Shown here one piece after another: positions 5,564 through 5,898 of a stretch of DNA of 5,898 nucleotides. The position numbers and the translations under genes are program-made. Every line of letters starts with the position of its first letter. Position 1 is the stretch's first letter. The notes beneath the pieces are model-generated. The model made no database searches, was not told the origin of the DNA, and saw only the letters and a list, made by a program, of their open reading frames with translations. The stretch is from Clostridia bacterium (GTDB lineage Bacteria > Bacillota > Clostridia > Christensenellales > QALW01): contig JAGCSD010000010.1 in assembly GCA_017964345.1 (NCBI GenBank), positions 1-5,898 of the forward strand, given 5' to 3'.

Positions 5564-5898
5564 TTATGAAAAATACTGTGTATACGGATCTCCCCATTCC
5601 GCTAAGTAACGGGCAAGAATCATGCGGTCAATCGCGGTGATTCTTCCGTCATGATTGATATCCGCCGCCGCGGGATCAAACATGTAGGCAGAGATATTCC
5701 AGTCCGCCAGAAAGCGCGATAACAGCATCCGGTCCTTGTCGTCGACCGAACCGTCCGCGTTCACGTCCCCCGGCAGAACCGTCCTGACAATCATAACAAG
5801 CTGTGCTTCCGCCGTATCGGCGTGTTCGTTTTCCGTCGTCAGCTGAACGGTGATCTCGGTATTCGCCGGCAGAGCCTCCTGCACGGCAAACGTCAGAC
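5564..5898 (-). CDS. Partial CDS: C-terminus of a dockerin-containing, probably secreted, protein
   Basis: The frame is open to the right edge and stops at TAA (5566-5564), so 110 C-terminal residues are visible and the N-terminus is missing. A first part (LTFAVQEALPANTEITVQL onward, about 40 residues) looks like the last strands of a beta-sandwich such as a cohesin or Ig-like domain. It is followed by a type I dockerin with two calcium loops: DVNADGSVDDKD (window 5767-5732) and DINHDGRITAID (5662-5627). Each has D/N/D at positions 1, 3, 5 and D at 12, followed by DRMLLSRFLADW-like and DRMILARYLAEW helices. Dockerins bind cohesins, in cellulosomes or on other surface-protein assemblies of gut Clostridia. 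A GTG at 5884 is within the frame but is not a convincing start because the frame and the domain continue upstream. No clear terminator separates it from the small gene downstream. Confidence 0.9.
   Translation of the reverse strand, partial: LTFAVQEALPANTEITVQLTTENEHADTAEAQLVMIVRTVLPGDVNADGSVDDKDRMLLSRFLADWNISAYMFDPAAADINHDGRITAIDRMILARYLAEWGDPYTQYFS

Noticed and set aside
5882..5884. GTG at 5884-5882 as the start of a stand-alone 106-aa dockerin protein
   Set aside because: The frame stays open to the window edge and the beta-strand-like segment continues upstream of it, so a truncated view of a larger protein is more likely.

Overview
The window looks like a chromosomal piece of an uncultured Gram-positive Clostridia species, probably an Oscillospirales/Ruminococcaceae-type gut or rumen bacterium. 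The reasons are consensus sigma-A promoters, purine-rich Shine-Dalgarno sites, a tRNA-sensing (T-box type) leader ahead of an aminoacyl-tRNA synthetase gene, a dockerin-bearing protein, a short 'MKKxYxKPE' peptide of a kind seen in gut Firmicutes, and moderate GC content. Taxonomy is an inference from these features only.

Layout, left to right. (1) 1-165, plus strand: the last 54 codons of a protein that resembles the C-terminus of a MurG/diacylglycerol-glucosyltransferase-like GT-B enzyme. (2) 166-482: no gene. It holds a consensus promoter (202-230), a structured leader with T-box Stem I features and an ATC (Ile) specifier candidate, and an intrinsic terminator (432-465) placed 17 bp before the next start codon. 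(3) 483-5147, plus strand: three overlapping genes, namely isoleucyl-tRNA synthetase (ileS, 1039 aa), a class I SAM-dependent methyltransferase of the RlmI/RlmK-like group (289 aa) and an RluA-family pseudouridine synthase (230 aa). They are closed by a strong terminator at 5147-5184.

(4) 5209-5898, minus strand, convergent: the C-terminus of a dockerin protein that enters from the right edge, then a separate transcription unit for a 41-aa acidic protein. That unit has its own near-perfect promoter with A-tracts upstream, a structured 5' leader, a good ribosome site and a strand-specific terminator.

How it works together (inference): when uncharged tRNA-Ile accumulates, the leader should block the attenuator. 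Because the three genes overlap and share one visible promoter and one terminator, the two RNA-modification enzymes should rise and fall with ileS. The least explained part is the small acidic protein at 5266-5391. Its function cannot be read from the sequence, but it carries every mark of a real, well-expressed gene.
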